Positions 56,626 through 57,325 of a DNA stretch of 57,325 bases are shown here, piece by piece. This stretch comes from an uncultured Collinsella sp. Lineage in GTDB: Bacteria > Actinomycetota > Coriobacteriia > Coriobacteriales > Coriobacteriaceae. Position 1 is the first letter of the stretch. Each line of letters opens with the position of its first letter. A program made the position numbers and the translations under genes. The notes under the pieces were generated by a model. The model saw only the letters and a list, made by a program, of their open reading frames with translations. It did not search any database and was not told the DNA's origin. Location: assembly GCA_900542155.1 (NCBI GenBank), contig UQMD01000015.1, positions 1-57,325 of the forward strand. Reading direction: 5' to 3'.

Positions 56626-57164
56626 AGCTGAATGCCCTCGGCAACCTTCTCGACGGCCTTGTCGCCGGCGAGCGTGCGCAGCAGCTCAAGCGCAAAGGGG
56701 AGCGACTGGGCCATGCCGCTGGCGGTGATGATGTTGCCGTCTTGCGTAACCTTCTCGCCGGTATAGGCGCCTTCGGGGAAGCTTTTCTCAAAGCCAGGGA
56801 AGCAAGTGGCGTGGCGCCCCTCGAGCAGGTCGAGCTCACCCAGGATAAACGGGGCGGCGCAGATGGCGGCGACGTGCTTGGTCGCGGCGAACTCGCAGAC
56901 CACGTCGCAGACGCGCTGATCCGCGCGCAGGTTGGTGGCACCGGGCAGGCCGCCGGGCAGCACGACGCAGTCGTACTCGTCAAAATTGATCTCATCAAAG
57001 AGCGCATCGCAGGTCACGGGGATCTGCAGCGAGCTTACGACCTCACGCGTGGGCATGATCGAGACGAGCGTGGCACGCACGCCGCCGCGACGCATGACAT
57101 CGACCATGGTCAGGCATTCAATAGTTTCAAAGCCATCGGCGGCGAGAACGGCAACGCTGGGCAT
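56622..57164 (-). CDS. DJ-1/PfpI family protein
   Basis: A 180-residue DJ-1/ThiJ/PfpI superfamily protein. It opens VAVLAADGFETIECLTMVDV with the conserved Glu, has VLPGGLPGATNL and the nucleophile-elbow Cys in AAICAAPFILGEL, and ends with a typical helix. Such proteins act as glyoxalases, deglycases, chaperones or thiamine-salvage enzymes; no specific role is shown. An upstream ATG lies at 57179, but AAAGGA 6 nt before the ATG at 57164 decides the start. Paired with maf. Confidence 0.88.
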   Translation of the reverse strand: MPSVAVLAADGFETIECLTMVDVMRRGGVRATLVSIMPTREVVSSLQIPVTCDALFDEINFDEYDCVVLPGGLPGATNLRADQRVCDVVCEFAATKHVAAICAAPFILGELDLLEGRHATCFPGFEKSFPEGAYTGEKVTQDGNIITASGMAQSLPFALELLRTLAGDKAVEKVAEGIQL

Positions 57165-57325
57165 GAGGGTTCCTTTCATAGGGCGGCATACAATTAGCCG
57201 TCTTATACCCCGAAGACTCATGCTTGCCATGCCCCATTCTCAAATGATTTTTCTGGGACGGGGATTTAATAAGGCTCTGTTAGACCAGGATTGACATACA
57301 TGTGTCCCCACGGTGCCATATCGTT
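57165..57325. other. Intergenic window edge
   Basis: No gene is seen. A TTGACA (57291-57296) near the right edge may be a -35 box for a plus-strand gene beyond the window. TTTTTCTGGGACGGGG (57248-57263) resembles the arm of the inverted repeat at 45441. Confidence 0.35.

Noticed and set aside
1..57325. Prophage, integrase, insertion sequence or replication origin
   Set aside because: No integrase, transposase, capsid, dnaA boxes cluster or attachment-site duplication at a tRNA was seen in the window.

Overview
This window (about 57 kb, GC-rich, no rRNA or tRNA seen) looks like a chromosomal segment of a gut actinobacterium of class Coriobacteriia, most likely Collinsella or a close relative. 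This is inferred from codon use, from a fermentative gene set (lactate dehydrogenase, phosphate acetyltransferase, two acetate kinases), and from gene order; no marker gene in the window proves it.

Layout. 1-9.6 kb: tcdA-tatD, a short holin-like toxin peptide, an sdpR/sdpI autorepressor-immunity pair, the ABC-F factor ettA, two low-complexity or membrane proteins of unknown role, and glutamine-dependent NAD synthetase. 9.7-20 kb: a candidate diaminopimelate aminotransferase, L-lactate dehydrogenase, a DUF2974 hydrolase flanked by 32-bp repeats, an NdpA-type nucleoid protein, then a lysine cluster. That cluster is an L-box riboswitch followed by an in-frame lysA-dapA fusion, dapB and dapH on the minus strand, with an N-acetyl-diaminopimelate deacetylase gene divergent. 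Together these give the acetylase branch of DAP/lysine synthesis. 20-28 kb: a higBA toxin-antitoxin pair and a five-gene minus-strand catabolic operon (OYE-type flavoenzyme, both aconitase X subunits, M20 peptidase, MFS carrier). 28-34.5 kb: an FxLYD protein, an HTH protein beside a Ser/Thr kinase, a secreted coiled-coil muralytic-like protein, and an ATP-grasp D-aspartate ligase with an aspartate racemase. 34.5-40 kb: an ECF transporter (S, fused A-A', T) preceded by a Trp-rich leader peptide and attenuator, then a cell-anchored C69 dipeptidase. 40-48 kb: a lipid kinase with a 30-aa membrane peptide, RNase D, a membrane metallopeptidase, exonuclease VII, a HIT protein, and a LysR/MFS pair. 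48-57 kb: tandem ackA genes convergent with pta, UDP-galactopyranose mutase with a GT2 glycosyltransferase, a P1 peptidase, Maf and a DJ-1 family protein.

The most unusual signal is not a protein. Intergenic regions hold long, near-perfect inverted repeats. At least two families keep a conserved hairpin core while the outer arms differ completely between copies yet stay self-complementary (copies at 14539, 37148 and 42608; copies at 54600 and 54804). Single long perfect palindromes (34 bp at 45441, 29 bp at 50983) also lie between genes. Other notable items are the lysA-dapA fusion that keeps an internal ribosome binding site, the Trp leader of the ECF operon, the aconitase X operon, and the diverged first acetate kinase.
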